From assembly GCF_002953715.1 (NCBI RefSeq), contig NZ_CP025012.1, positions 1,674,001 through 1,738,000 on the forward strand: a stretch of DNA of 64,000 nt, written 5' to 3'. Positions 1-7,958 of this stretch are shown here, piece after piece. The DNA is from Rhizobium leguminosarum. Its GTDB lineage: Bacteria; Pseudomonadota; Alphaproteobacteria; Rhizobiales; Rhizobiaceae. Below the pieces are notes generated by a model, which worked only from the letters and a program-made list of their open reading frames with translations, made no database searches and was not told the origin of the DNA. Both the position numbers and the translations under genes were made by a program. Positions within the stretch are counted from its first letter, which is position 1, and each line of letters starts with the position of its first letter.

Positions 1-177
1 CTGCAGACGAGCTACGTCAAGGCGTATTTTGAAGGCTTTGTCTCCGAGACGACGAAGCTCAGTGAGATGTATGCCGATCTCGCCAAATCAGCCTACAAGC
101 CCTATGAGGCACCGATCGCCGCTGCGGTCGTCAAGACCGCCAAGTCGGTGTCGGCGGCGACGCCTGCGGCTGCTTGA
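1..177 (+). CDS. Phasin family protein (3' end only)
   Basis: The frame is open from the first base of the window and ends with TGA at 175-177, giving the last 58 residues. They include YVKAYFEGFVSETTKLSEMY and an alanine-rich tail (AATPAAA). Amphipathic helix followed by an Ala/Pro/Lys tail is typical of phasins, small proteins that coat polyhydroxyalkanoate granules. A phasin gene just upstream of clpS is a familiar arrangement in rhizobia. The N-terminus lies outside the window, so length and start cannot be judged. A rho-independent terminator follows 43 bases after the stop. Confidence 0.7.
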   Translation: MQTSYVKAYFEGFVSETTKLSEMYADLAKSAYKPYEAPIAAAVVKTAKSVSAATPAAA

Positions 178-219
178 ACTGATTTCAAAGGCGCAACCTG
201 CGCTACATATTGAAAAATG

Positions 220-253
220 AAGACCGGCTACGCATCTGTAGCCGGTCTTTTTG
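220..253 (+). terminator. Rho-independent terminator after the phasin gene
   Basis: A perfect 12 bp stem (AAGACCGGCTAC, 220-231, with its complement at 238-249) closes a 6-base loop and runs straight into a T tract. It separates the phasin transcript from clpS. Confidence 0.9.
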
Positions 254-343
254 TTTCCACTTTCGCTGCAGCGCCCGCATGGGATCGACCGGGGACTTTT
301 TTGGTCTTTCCCGTGCATGCCGGCCATTTCTTGATTGCAGTGT

Positions 344-373
344 CTGACAGGGGGCTTAAAATCAGCCTATTAT
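344..373 (+). promoter_or_regulatory. Putative housekeeping promoter of clpS-clpA
   Basis: CTGACA at 344-349 and TATTAT at 368-373 lie 18 bases apart, close to the rhizobial sigma-70 pattern CTTGAC-N17-CTATAT. The site is about 75 bases upstream of the clpS start in an otherwise gene-free 194-base gap. Assigned by eye only. Confidence 0.45.
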
Positions 374-447
374 GAACTAAGTTAGTGTTTCAGATATTCG
401 GCGGGAAAAGCACCCTCCCATGCTCCGCTGGATTGCTTGAGGAATGA

Positions 448-804
448 ATGACAATGATCGCAAAGCCGATCCGGATGCAGAACGACAGCGAAAGGAACGG
501 GGACAACGCAAATCGAACCTCGGTCATCACGCGCACCAAGCCGAAGACCAAGAAGCCCAATCTTTATCGTGTGCTGCTTTTGAATGACGACTACACTCCC
601 ATGGAATTCGTCATTCATATTCTGGAGCGTTTTTTTCAGAAGGATCGTGAAAGTGCCACCCGCATCATGCTCCATGTCCATAACCACGGCGTCGGCGAAT
701 GCGGAATATTCACATACGAGGTAGCGGAAACGAAGGTCAGCCAGGTGATGGACTTCGCCCGGCAGCACCAGCATCCGCTGCAATGCGTCATGGAAAAGAA
801 GTGA
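448..804 (+). CDS. clpS: ATP-dependent Clp protease adaptor ClpS
   Basis: ClpS binds proteins with destabilising N-terminal residues and hands them to the ClpA unfoldase of ClpAP. The 118-residue product has an unstructured N-terminal arm of about 35 residues followed by the ClpS fold: [16 protein letters not shown] (the acidic NDD pocket that contacts the N-degron amino group), then [11 protein letters not shown] and the TYEVAETKV strand. Length is normal for alphaproteobacterial ClpS. Start chosen at the first ATG (448); ATG codons at 454 and 475 are alternatives. clpA follows after 10 bases, so the two are almost certainly co-transcribed and adaptor and unfoldase are made together. Confidence 0.95.
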   Translation: MTMIAKPIRMQNDSERNGDNANRTSVITRTKPKTKKPNLYRVLLLNDDYTPMEFVIHILERFFQKDRESATRIMLHVHNHGVGECGIFTYEVAETKVSQVMDFARQHQHPLQCVMEKK

Positions 805-814
805 GGATCTGAAC

Positions 815-3307
815 GTGCCAACATTTTCGCCTAGTTTAGAGAAGGCGCTCCATCAGGCACTGACCTTTGCCAACGAGCGGCACCACGAATATGCGACGCT
901 CGAGCATCTGCTGCTCGCCCTGATCGACGATGCCGATGCGGCCGCGGTCATGGGTGCCTGCAATGTCGATCTCGACGCGCTGCGCAAGACGCTCGTCGAA
1001 TATGTCGATAACGAACTTTCCAACCTGATCACCGGTTATGACGAGGATTCGAAGCCGACCTCCGGCTTCCAGCGTGTCATCCAGCGTGCCGTCATCCACG
1101 TGCAATCGTCCGGCCGCGAAGAGGTGACCGGCGCCAACGTGCTCGTCGCGATCTTCGCCGAGCGCGAAAGCCATGCCGCTTATTTCCTGCAGGAGCAGGA
1201 GATGACCCGCTACGATGCCGTCAACTATATCTCCCACGGCATCGGCAAGCGCCCGGGCGTTTCGGAAGCGCGTCCCCCGCGCGGCGCCGAGGACGAAGCC
1301 GAAAGCAGCAAGCCGACGGCGCGCGGCGGCGAGGAAGAGGGCGGCCCCAAAAAGCAGCAGGACGCGCTCAAGGCCTATTGCGTCAATCTCAACGAGAAGG
1401 CCAAGGGCGGCAAGATCGATCCGCTGATCGGCCGTCACGCCGAAGTGAGCCGCACGATCCAGATCCTGTGCCGCCGTTCGAAGAACAATCCACTCTACGT
1501 CGGTGATCCCGGCGTCGGCAAGACGGCGATCGCCGAAGGCCTTGCCAAGCGCATCGTCGAAGGCAAGGTTCCGGAAGCGCTCGCCGATGCAACGATCTTT
1601 TCGCTCGACATGGGCACGCTCTTGGCCGGCACGCGCTACCGCGGCGATTTCGAGGAACGCCTGAAGCAGGTCGTCAAGGAACTGGAAGAATATCCGGGTG
1701 CCGTGCTCTTCATCGACGAGATCCACACGGTGATCGGCGCCGGCGCCACCTCAGGCGGCGCAATGGATGCATCGAACCTCCTGAAGCCGGCCCTGTCATC
1801 GGGCGCCATTCGCTGCATTGGTTCGACCACCTACAAGGAATACCGCCAGTTCTTCGAGAAGGATCGGGCGCTGGTCCGTCGTTTCCAGAAGATCGACGTC
1901 AGCGAGCCGTCGATCGAAGATGCGATCGAGATCATGAAGGGCTTGAAGCCCTATTTCGAAGAGTATCACCACCTGCGTTATTCGAACGACGCCATTAAGT
2001 CGGCCGTCGAACTGTCGGCCCGCTACATCTCCGACCGCAAACTGCCCGACAAGGCGATCGACGTGATCGACGAAACCGGTGCGGCGCAGATGCTGCTGCC
2101 GCCGTCCAAGCGCCGCAAGCTGATCACCGAAAAGGAGATCGAGGCGACGGTCGCGACGATGGCGCGCATTCCGCCGAAGACCGTCTCCAAGGACGATGAA
2201 GCCGTGCTTGCCAATCTCGAGAAGGAACTGCGCTCGGTCGTCTACGGCCAGGATATCGCCATCGAAGCGCTTTCGACCTCGATCAAGCTGGCGCGCGCCG
2301 GCCTTCGTGAGCCGAACAAGCCGATCGGCGCCTATGTCTTCTCCGGTCCGACCGGCGTCGGCAAGACCGAGGTGGCAAAACAGCTGGCCTCGTCGCTCGG
2401 CGTCGAACTCCTGCGTTTCGACATGTCGGAATATATGGAGCGGCACACGGTTTCGCGTCTGCTCGGCGCGCCTCCCGGCTATGTCGGCTTCGACCAGGGC
2501 GGCCTTCTCACAGATGGCGTCGATCAGCATCCGCATTGCGTGGTGCTGCTCGACGAAATCGAGAAGGCGCATCCCGACATCTACAATATCCTGCTGCAGG
2601 TCATGGACCACGGCACGCTGACCGACCATAACGGCAAGAAGATCGATTTCCGCAACGTCATCCTGATCATGACGACCAATGCGGGCGCATCCGAAATGGC
2701 CAAGGCGGCGATCGGCTTCGGTTCGTCCAAGCGCACCGGCGAGGACGAGGAGGCGCTGACCCGTCTGTTCACGCCGGAATTCCGCAACCGTCTCGACGCG
2801 ATCATTCCCTTCGCGGCGTTGCCGACGGCCGTCATCCACAAGGTCGTGCAGAAGTTCATCATGCAGCTGGAGGCCCAGCTTTCCGAAAGGAACGTCACCT
2901 TCGACCTGCACGAGGATGCGATCGCCTGGCTGGCGGAAAAGGGTTACGACGAGAAGATGGGCGCCCGCCCGCTTGCTCGCGTCATTCAGGATACGATCAA
3001 GAAGCCGCTCGCCAACGAAATCCTCTTCGGCAAGCTGAAGAAGGGCGGCGTCGTCAACGTCACTGTCGGCCCGAAGGAAGACGGCAAGCCCGGTATCGTG
3101 CTCGAAGCCATTTCGGAAACGGCGCCGATCAAGCCGAAGCCCGAAGCCGAGGTCGTGCATCCCGAAGGCGATGATGGGGATGACGGCGAGCTGAAGACGA
3201 AGGCGGCCCGCAAGACCCGCGCCAAAGCGGTGCCGCAGGCCGAGCCTGAGGTGCGAGACGCCCCGAAGAAGGGAAGCGCGGTTCCGAAGGTTCCACGCAA
3301 GAAGTAA
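815..3307 (+). CDS. clpA: ATP-dependent Clp protease ATP-binding subunit ClpA
   Basis: Hexameric AAA+ unfoldase that feeds substrates into ClpP. The 830-residue protein shows a Clp_N repeat domain (about 1-145, beginning FSPSLEKALHQAL), a charged linker, a first AAA module with Walker A GDPGVGKT near residue 230 and Walker B VLFIDEIH near 297, and a second module with Walker A GPTGVGKT near 511. The IGFGSSKR loop near 632 is the ClpP-docking element that separates ClpA from ClpB. A lysine/glutamate-rich tail of about 60 residues follows the D2 small domain and is longer than in E. coli ClpA. The start is a GTG at 815, the first plausible codon after clpS, with GAGG upstream. Confidence 0.96.
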   Translation: MPTFSPSLEKALHQALTFANERHHEYATLEHLLLALIDDADAAAVMGACNVDLDALRKTLVEYVDNELSNLITGYDEDSKPTSGFQRVIQRAVIHVQSSGREEVTGANVLVAIFAERESHAAYFLQEQEMTRYDAVNYISHGIGKRPGVSEARPPRGAEDEAESSKPTARGGEEEGGPKKQQDALKAYCVNLNEKAKGGKIDPLIGRHAEVSRTIQILCRRSKNNPLYVGDPGVGKTAIAEGLAKRIVEGKVPEALADATIFSLDMGTLLAGTRYRGDFEERLKQVVKELEEYPGAVLFIDEIHTVIGAGATSGGAMDASNLLKPALSSGAIRCIGSTTYKEYRQFFEKDRALVRRFQKIDVSEPSIEDAIEIMKGLKPYFEEYHHLRYSNDAIKSAVELSARYISDRKLPDKAIDVIDETGAAQMLLPPSKRRKLITEKEIEATVATMARIPPKTVSKDDEAVLANLEKELRSVVYGQDIAIEALSTSIKLARAGLREPNKPIGAYVFSGPTGVGKTEVAKQLASSLGVELLRFDMSEYMERHTVSRLLGAPPGYVGFDQGGLLTDGVDQHPHCVVLLDEIEKAHPDIYNILLQVMDHGTLTDHNGKKIDFRNVILIMTTNAGASEMAKAAIGFGSSKRTGEDEEALTRLFTPEFRNRLDAIIPFAALPTAVIHKVVQKFIMQLEAQLSERNVTFDLHEDAIAWLAEKGYDEKMGARPLARVIQDTIKKPLANEILFGKLKKGGVVNVTVGPKEDGKPGIVLEAISETAPIKPKPEAEVVHPEGDDGDDGELKTKAARKTRAKAVPQAEPEVRDAPKKGSAVPKVPRKK

Positions 3308-3327
3308 GATACCGTCACCGAATTGGA

Positions 3328-3354
3328 AAAGGCCGCGTTCTCAGCGGCCTTTTT
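3328..3354 (+). terminator. Rho-independent terminator after clpA
   Basis: GGCCGC (3331-3336), a 7-base loop and GCGGCC (3344-3349), flanked by AAA and a T run, lie 20 bases after the clpA stop. The flanking A and T tracts mean it may also serve the convergent minus-strand gene ending at 3381. Confidence 0.85.
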
Positions 3355-3380
3355 CGTTTTCGGATCTGCATGCGCCCTTT

Positions 3381-3671
3381 TCAGAGCCTGGTGTAGTCGA
3401 TCTCGAGAAAGTCGGCGACCTCGGGCACCCAGCGGTCGCGCACGAAGGAAACATGCAGTGGATGGACGTTATAGACATCATGGCCAGCCTGATCGTCGAA
3501 CTCCATCGAGAAGCCGAAGGTGAAATCGCTTTTCCGGCTCGTCTGCCGAAGCTGCTCGAAATTCCGCACGCTCGGGATATTGGCAAGCACCAGCGCGTCG
3601 GCGAGGAATGACTTTTCTTCAGCCGAGCCGGATTCGTGCTTGAGGCGGAATGCGACGGTGTGGCGGATCAT
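3381..3671 (-). CDS. Dabb family (stress-responsive A/B barrel) protein
   Basis: A 96-residue protein beginning MIRHTVAFRLK, the typical first strand of the dimeric alpha/beta barrel (Dabb) family, and ending with a VSFVRDRWVPEVADF helix and strand. The open frame continues upstream to 3902 inside the HIT gene, but the Dabb fold starts exactly at this ATG, so the shorter start was chosen. Members are small homodimers, some enzymatic and some stress-induced; no specific reaction can be assigned. It lies 55 bases downstream of the HIT gene on the same strand and converges on clpA. Confidence 0.8.
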   Translation of the reverse strand: MIRHTVAFRLKHESGSAEEKSFLADALVLANIPSVRNFEQLRQTSRKSDFTFGFSMEFDDQAGHDVYNVHPLHVSFVRDRWVPEVADFLEIDYTRL

Positions 3672-3726
3672 GATCTTGTTCCAAATGATTGTCTGGTGAA
3701 TTCTCTGAAATCGACAGGTGTTGACC

Positions 3727-4158
3727 CTACGCCAGCGCTGCCCTGATCTTTTCGGCATTGGCGGCGAGCACGGCACCGTCCTCCATCTTGCCGGAATGCG
3801 GCTTGAGGGCCGCGCCTTCATGCCGCGGGATGACGTGGAAGTGCAGATGGAACACCGTTTGCCCGGCGGCCGGTTCGTTGAACTGGGCGATGAACACGCC
3901 ATCGGCGTCGAAGACGTCCTTCACCGCATTGGCGATCTTCTGGACGACTGATATCGCATGGGTGAGGGTGGCTGGATCGGCATCGAGGAGATTGCGGGAC
4001 GGCGCCTTGGGAAGGACGAGCACGTGGCCCGGCGCCTGCGGCATCACATCCATGAAGGCGATGGTATGCTCGTCCTCGTAAACCCGGTGCGAGGGGATTT
4101 CGCCGCGGAGGATCTTGGCGAAGATGTTGTTGTCGTCATAAGCGGCCGGGCTGGTCAT
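3727..4158 (-). CDS. HIT family (histidine triad) hydrolase
   Basis: 143-residue HIT protein. The signature HLHFHVIPR near residue 102 is the His-x-His-x-His triad of nucleotidyl hydrolases/transferases; NNIFAKILRGEIP is the conserved first helix of the HinT branch. Such enzymes split purine nucleoside phosphoramidates or related substrates. ATG 4158 was taken because GAGGAG stands just upstream; the in-frame GTG one codon earlier is less likely. An intergenic palindromic element begins about 20 bases upstream of the start. Confidence 0.9.
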   Translation of the reverse strand: MTSPAAYDDNNIFAKILRGEIPSHRVYEDEHTIAFMDVMPQAPGHVLVLPKAPSRNLLDADPATLTHAISVVQKIANAVKDVFDADGVFIAQFNEPAAGQTVFHLHFHVIPRHEGAALKPHSGKMEDGAVLAANAEKIRAALA

Positions 4159-4178
4159 CACGAATCTCCTCGTTTTTC

Positions 4179-4277
4179 ACAGCGCCGTGCGTCTTTTCAA
4201 ACGCGCAAAGGACGCTGTCGCACTTTGAATTGCTGCATAGTTTTATCCTTAAATCGATTCCGATTTAAGGAATATGC
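4179..4277. repeat. Rhizobial palindromic intergenic element, full-length copy
   Basis: Two imperfect inverted repeats in tandem: an outer hairpin (ACAGCGCCGTGCGT ... ACGCGCAAAGGACGCTGT) followed by one built on CCTTAAATCG-ATTC-CGATTTAAGG. It lies between the HIT and FemAB-like genes. A shortened copy is at 5549-5585 in the same orientation. It resembles the high-copy intergenic palindromes of Rhizobium chromosomes; copy number cannot be judged from one window. Confidence 0.7.
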
Positions 4278-4312
4278 GTCGTTGAGTGGCTGGCGCGGCC
4301 GATGCGGCGGCG

Positions 4313-5503
4313 TCAGTCCTCCTGCAGACGCTCGCCCTTGCGGAAAGGACTGTGCTCGGTCAACAGCTCGCTCATCTGTTCGACATCGGCGCGCTCGCGC
4401 GCGAGATAATCGCCGATCGCCCGGCGAAGGCCGGCATGAGCGACATAATGGGCGGAATGCGTCGTCACCGGCAGGTAACCGCGGGCGAGCTTGTGTTCGC
4501 CTTGCGCTCCGGCCTCGACCCGCTTCAACCCTTTCGAAAGGGCGAAGTCGATCGCCTGGTGATAGCAGACCTCGAAATGCAGGAAGGGATGGTCCTCGAT
4601 GCAGCCCCAGTGACGGCCGTAGAGCGTATCGCCGCCGATGAAGTTGATCGCGCCGGCGATATAGCGCCCGTCGCGCTTGGCCATGACGAGCAGGATGTCG
4701 TCTGCCATGCGCTCGCCGATCAATGAGTAGAACTTGCGGGTGAGATAGGGCCGGCCCCACTTGCGTCCGCCAGTATCCATGTAAAACTTGAAGAACTGGT
4801 CCCAGATGCGTTCCGTCAGGTCGCGGCCGGTCAGCCAGTCGATGCTGATACCGTTTTCGAGGGCGGCGCGGCGCTCCTTGCGCAACGCCTTGCGTTTGCG
4901 CGAGGCAAGCGTTTCGAGAAATTCCTCGTGATTGGCATAGCCGTCATTGATGAAATGGAACTGCTGGTCGGTGCGGTGCAGATAGCCGTCCATCTCGAAG
5001 ACGCCGATCTCTTCGTCCGGCACGAAGGTGATATGGGCCGAGGAGATGCCGAGCCGCCGCACAACCTCCTTCAGGCTTTCGGCGATCGCGCTCTGGATCG
5101 GCAGCCGCTGCAGCCCCTCGGCGACAAGAAGACGCGGGCCTGTCGCCGGAGTGAACGGGATCGAGCACTGAAGTTTCGGATAATAACGCCCGCCGGCCCG
5201 TTCGAAGGCGTCGGCCCAGCCATGGTCGAAGACATATTCGCCCTGGCTGTGGTTCTTGAGATAGCCGGGCAGGGCGCCGATCAACTCGCCGCGCTCGGTC
5301 TCGAGCAGCAGGTGGTGGCCGAGCCATCCCGTCTCTGCGTCGGCCGAACCGGATTCTTCCAGCGACGATAAAAAGGCGTGTGAAACGAAAGGGTTGTAGG
5401 CAATCGTAGCGCAGGTCTTCGACGCTCCGGAAAGCTTGGCCCAGCTCTCCGGGGAAATCGCGGTGAAGGAGCGTTCGACGCGAATGGATAGTTCGTCAGT
5501 CAT
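4313..5503 (-). CDS. FemAB-like GNAT protein (DUF482 / COG3146 family)
   Basis: A 396-residue protein resembling the PF04339 FemAB-like acyltransferases. Visible landmarks are NPFVSHAFLSSLEESGS near residue 38, the YVFDHGWADAFERAGG segment near 90, SRKRKALRKERR near 200 (a basic helix), and the C-terminal GRHWGCIEDHPFLHFEVCYH/GAQGEHKLARGY block that is the family hallmark. Related Fem enzymes add amino acids to peptidoglycan precursors, but the substrate of this branch is not established. It is flanked by two same-orientation copies of a palindromic element and has no close operon partner. Confidence 0.8.
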   Translation of the reverse strand: MTDELSIRVERSFTAISPESWAKLSGASKTCATIAYNPFVSHAFLSSLEESGSADAETGWLGHHLLLETERGELIGALPGYLKNHSQGEYVFDHGWADAFERAGGRYYPKLQCSIPFTPATGPRLLVAEGLQRLPIQSAIAESLKEVVRRLGISSAHITFVPDEEIGVFEMDGYLHRTDQQFHFINDGYANHEEFLETLASRKRKALRKERRAALENGISIDWLTGRDLTERIWDQFFKFYMDTGGRKWGRPYLTRKFYSLIGERMADDILLVMAKRDGRYIAGAINFIGGDTLYGRHWGCIEDHPFLHFEVCYHQAIDFALSKGLKRVEAGAQGEHKLARGYLPVTTHSAHYVAHAGLRRAIGDYLARERADVEQMSELLTEHSPFRKGERLQED

Positions 5504-5548
5504 GGGACAAATGCGAAGCCTGTGGGAGGATGGTTTCGGCTCTGTCTT

Positions 5549-5585
5549 ACAGCGCCACGCGTCTCCGATTTAAGGAATTATGCAG
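5549..5585. repeat. Internally deleted copy of the palindromic element
   Basis: ACAGCGCCACGCGTCT is followed directly by CCGATTTAAGGAATTATGCAG. Compared with 4179-4277 the left arm and right arm are present but about 60 central bases are missing. The same orientation as the full copy means the FemAB-like gene lies between direct repeats. Confidence 0.65.
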
Positions 5586-5616
5586 TCTGCGCATGATCTT
5601 GGCCAAAAAGCGAGCG

Positions 5617-6336
5617 TCAAGCAACCACACGCGGATCGAAGCCTTCGAAGGTCATTTGGTCTGCGTTTGCAAATGTAAGCCGGCGCGCCTCTTCGTCACG
5701 CACCGTCCAGGTGATGACAGGAATGCCCTTTTCGCGTTCGCTGGTGATAAAGGGGTTCGGCAGGTCGCCATAATGATAAGAGATGAAATCGAGACCGATC
5801 TCCATCGCCTTCGCATGTGTCTTGAACGCCTCCGGCGTGTTGCCGTCGGCCGTCAGCCCGAGCGGGTAGGGTGAGCCAAGCGCCTTCAGATCGCGCAGCA
5901 GCCAGTGGTCAAAACTCATCAGCGCCACCTTGCCATCATAGCCTTCGAGCACCTCGAGAACAGCCTCGGCGAAACCTTCGTCCTCGGCCTCGCGGCCCTT
6001 GAGCTCCAGCACCAGCGGCACCTTGCCCTTGACGAGGTCGAGGAGCTGGCGCAGCGTCGGCACCTTGTCGCTCGTGCCGCCAATGGCGATCAGTCCGAGT
6101 TCCCGGGAGGTGCGCTCGCGGATGTCGCCGTGGAGGTTGCACAGGCGCTGCAGGTCCTCGTCGTGAAAGATCACCGGTACGCCGTCGGAGGCGTAGTGCA
6201 GGTCGCATTCGATCGCAAAACCCGCTTCGACGGCGCGCGAGAAGGCGGACAGTGTGTTTTCCCAGACATGCGTGTTGAGATCGTGATAGCCGCGATGGGC
6301 GACCGGCAGGTCCCTGATCCAGGCAACATTGGTCAT
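5617..6336 (-). CDS. Glycerophosphodiester phosphodiesterase family protein
   Basis: 239 residues of a GDPD TIM barrel: VAHRGYHD near residue 12 (catalytic His and Arg), ENTLSAFSRAVEAG, IECDLHYASDGVPVIFHDEDL near 44-62 (metal-binding Glu/Asp and second catalytic His) and LVLELKG near 109. Members hydrolyse glycerophosphodiesters to glycerol-3-phosphate and an alcohol. No signal peptide is visible, so it is probably cytoplasmic. Its ATG overlaps the stop of the upstream RidA gene (ATGA), so the two are translationally coupled. Confidence 0.88.
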   Translation of the reverse strand: MTNVAWIRDLPVAHRGYHDLNTHVWENTLSAFSRAVEAGFAIECDLHYASDGVPVIFHDEDLQRLCNLHGDIRERTSRELGLIAIGGTSDKVPTLRQLLDLVKGKVPLVLELKGREAEDEGFAEAVLEVLEGYDGKVALMSFDHWLLRDLKALGSPYPLGLTADGNTPEAFKTHAKAMEIGLDFISYHYGDLPNPFITSEREKGIPVITWTVRDEEARRLTFANADQMTFEGFDPRVVA

Positions 6337-6803
6337 TCTGCGATTTCCATGATAGCGTCTATCTCGACGGCGGCATTCAGCGGCAGGGCGGCCATGCCGA
6401 CAGCGGCACGCGCATGTTTGCCGGCTTCGCCAAGCACGCCGGCAATCAGGTTTGAAGCGCCGTTGATGACGAGATGCTGCTCGACGAAGTCGGGCGCCGA
6501 GGCGACGAAGCCGTTCAGCTTGATGACGCGCCGGATACGGCCGAGATCGCCGCCAAGTGCCGCCTTCGCCTGGGCAAGGATGTTGATGGCGCAGAGTTCT
6601 GCGCCGCGCTGGCCCGTTGCAACGTCGACGGTCTTGCCGAGATGGCCCGATACGGCGACCTTGCCGGCTTCGAGCGGCAGCTGGCCGGAGATGTAGAGAA
6701 GATTGCCGCTGATCACATAGGGAACGTAATTTGCAGCGGGTGCTGCGGCTTCGGGCAGGGTTATCCCCATCTCAATCAGGCGCGCTGCAATTTCATCGGA
6801 CAT
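6333..6803 (-). CDS. RidA (YjgF/YER057c) family protein
   Basis: 156-residue RidA-like protein: VISGNLLYISGQLPLEAGK near residue 30, a central INILAQAKAALGGDLGRIRRVIKLNGFV helix-strand unit and an ALPLNAAVEIDAI terminal strand. RidA proteins deaminate reactive enamine/imine intermediates; this longer subgroup (about 150 residues) is less characterised and catalysis is not proven. ATG 6803 was chosen over the longer frame from 6827 because GGAG stands just before it and the fold begins there. It is the first gene of a two-gene operon with the phosphodiesterase and is divergent from eipB. Confidence 0.85.
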   Translation of the reverse strand: MSDEIAARLIEMGITLPEAAAPAANYVPYVISGNLLYISGQLPLEAGKVAVSGHLGKTVDVATGQRGAELCAINILAQAKAALGGDLGRIRRVIKLNGFVASAPDFVEQHLVINGASNLIAGVLGEAGKHARAAVGMAALPLNAAVEIDAIMEIAE

Positions 6804-6880
6804 TTTCGTCTCCGCTTTTGTTGTCAATTCTTCAAAAATTATGCATCAAGACTAGAATCTTTAATATGACAGTTTCGAGC

Positions 6881-6909
6881 CTCGATTTGGCCGAAAGCGT
6901 TCTTATAAC
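6881..6909 (+). promoter_or_regulatory. Putative promoter of eipB
   Basis: CTCGAT (6881-6886) and TATAAC (6904-6909) are 17 bases apart in the 136-base divergent region between ridA and eipB. This fits the rhizobial housekeeping pattern moderately. Confidence 0.4.
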
Positions 6910-6939
6910 ATCGCGACCGAGTCCAACAGGAGTTAATGA

Positions 6940-7776
6940 ATGTTCCGATCGAGTCTTGTCGCTCTGCTTCTCGCCAGCGTTTCCGCCAATGCATGGGCGG
7001 CTGCGCCCGCGGTTAGCGCTGCGATCGCGACCGGCCTCGTCGCACATCGCGCGGTCTACGATCTGGAACTGAAGGACGCCTCGGACCGCTCCGGCATCGC
7101 CGGCATGTATGGTCGCATGGTCTATGAGTTCGACGGCAGCTATTGCCAGGGCTTCACCACCAATTTCCGCTTCGTGACGCAGATCGACACCGGCGACAGC
7201 GTGCGTGTCAGCGACCAGCAGACCAAGACCTTCGAGAACCTGAAGGACGGCAAGTTCACCTTCGACACCAAATCCTTCACCGACGAGCAGCTCGACAAGG
7301 AGGTCAACGGTGCGGCGCAGGATCAGCCTGATGGCGTCAAGGTCGATCTCAGGCAGCCGGCGAGCCGCGAGCTGCAGCTTGCTGAAAGCCGTTTTCCCAC
7401 TGAACATATGCTCGATGTGATCCAGCACGCCAAGGACGGCAAGCGCTTCTTCGAGGCGCGCGTCTTCGACGGTTCCGATGACGGCGACAAGTCGCTGGCG
7501 ACGACGACGATCGTCGGCAAGCAGGAGACACCGATCGCCGAGGAAGCCGATGCCGGCAATGCGGGCGCCTTTTCCAAGACGGCCTTCTGGCCGGTGACGA
7601 TCGCCTATTTCAACGAGAATGCGAAATCCGATGCTTTGCCGGTCTACCGCATGTCCTTCAAGCTCTATGAGAACGGCATCACCCGCGACCTGACGATGGA
7701 CTACGGCGATTTCGTCCTGACCGGCAAGCTCGCCAAGCTGGAGCTGCTCGACCGCAAGGCCGAGGTTTGCAAGTAG
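6940..7776 (+). CDS. eipB: Periplasmic cell-envelope integrity protein EipB (DUF1849)
   Basis: 278-residue protein with a Sec signal peptide (hydrophobic core ALLLASVSANAWA, likely cut near residue 20) followed by a DUF1849 beta-spiral domain. LVAHRAVYDLELKDA, MVYEFDGSYCQGF and MSFKLYENGITRDL are family landmarks. Only two cysteines are visible in the mature part, one in SYCQGF and one at the penultimate position, matching the conserved disulfide described for Brucella EipB. EipB supports envelope integrity in the periplasm of Rhizobiales. Single gene with its own divergent promoter region. Confidence 0.85.
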   Translation: MFRSSLVALLLASVSANAWAAAPAVSAAIATGLVAHRAVYDLELKDASDRSGIAGMYGRMVYEFDGSYCQGFTTNFRFVTQIDTGDSVRVSDQQTKTFENLKDGKFTFDTKSFTDEQLDKEVNGAAQDQPDGVKVDLRQPASRELQLAESRFPTEHMLDVIQHAKDGKRFFEARVFDGSDDGDKSLATTTIVGKQETPIAEEADAGNAGAFSKTAFWPVTIAYFNENAKSDALPVYRMSFKLYENGITRDLTMDYGDFVLTGKLAKLELLDRKAEVCK

Positions 7777-7782
7777 GCTCGC

Positions 7783-7800
7783 CTGTCATAAAACTGTATC
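7783..7800 (+). promoter_or_regulatory. Pho-box-like sequence upstream of the TelA operon
   Basis: CTGTCATAAAACTGTATC: a perfect CTGTCAT half-site, four A bases, then CTGT-ATC, so the second CTGT sits at the 11-base period of PhoB direct repeats. It matches about 11 of 14 positions of CTGTCAT-N4-CTGTCAT and is followed by an A/T-rich ATAAAA. It lies 159 bases before the TelA start and just after the eipB stop. PhoB binding is inferred from sequence alone. Confidence 0.5.
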
Positions 7801-7958
7801 ATAAAATTCACTATGGTTCGGCGATCAGCGATGACTGAGTCGCCGTCTGTCGTCCTGCTTTTCGGGTCGGTGCGATCCTAGCGGGCAAGCCATTGCGATG
7901 ACGTCTATCTTTTAGACCGCGTAGACCATTACGCATCGCAAGCTTGAAAGCCCGAACC

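Noticed and set aside
1796-3160. 454-codon minus-strand frame over clpA
   Set aside because: Shadow of clpA without a ribosome site or motif.
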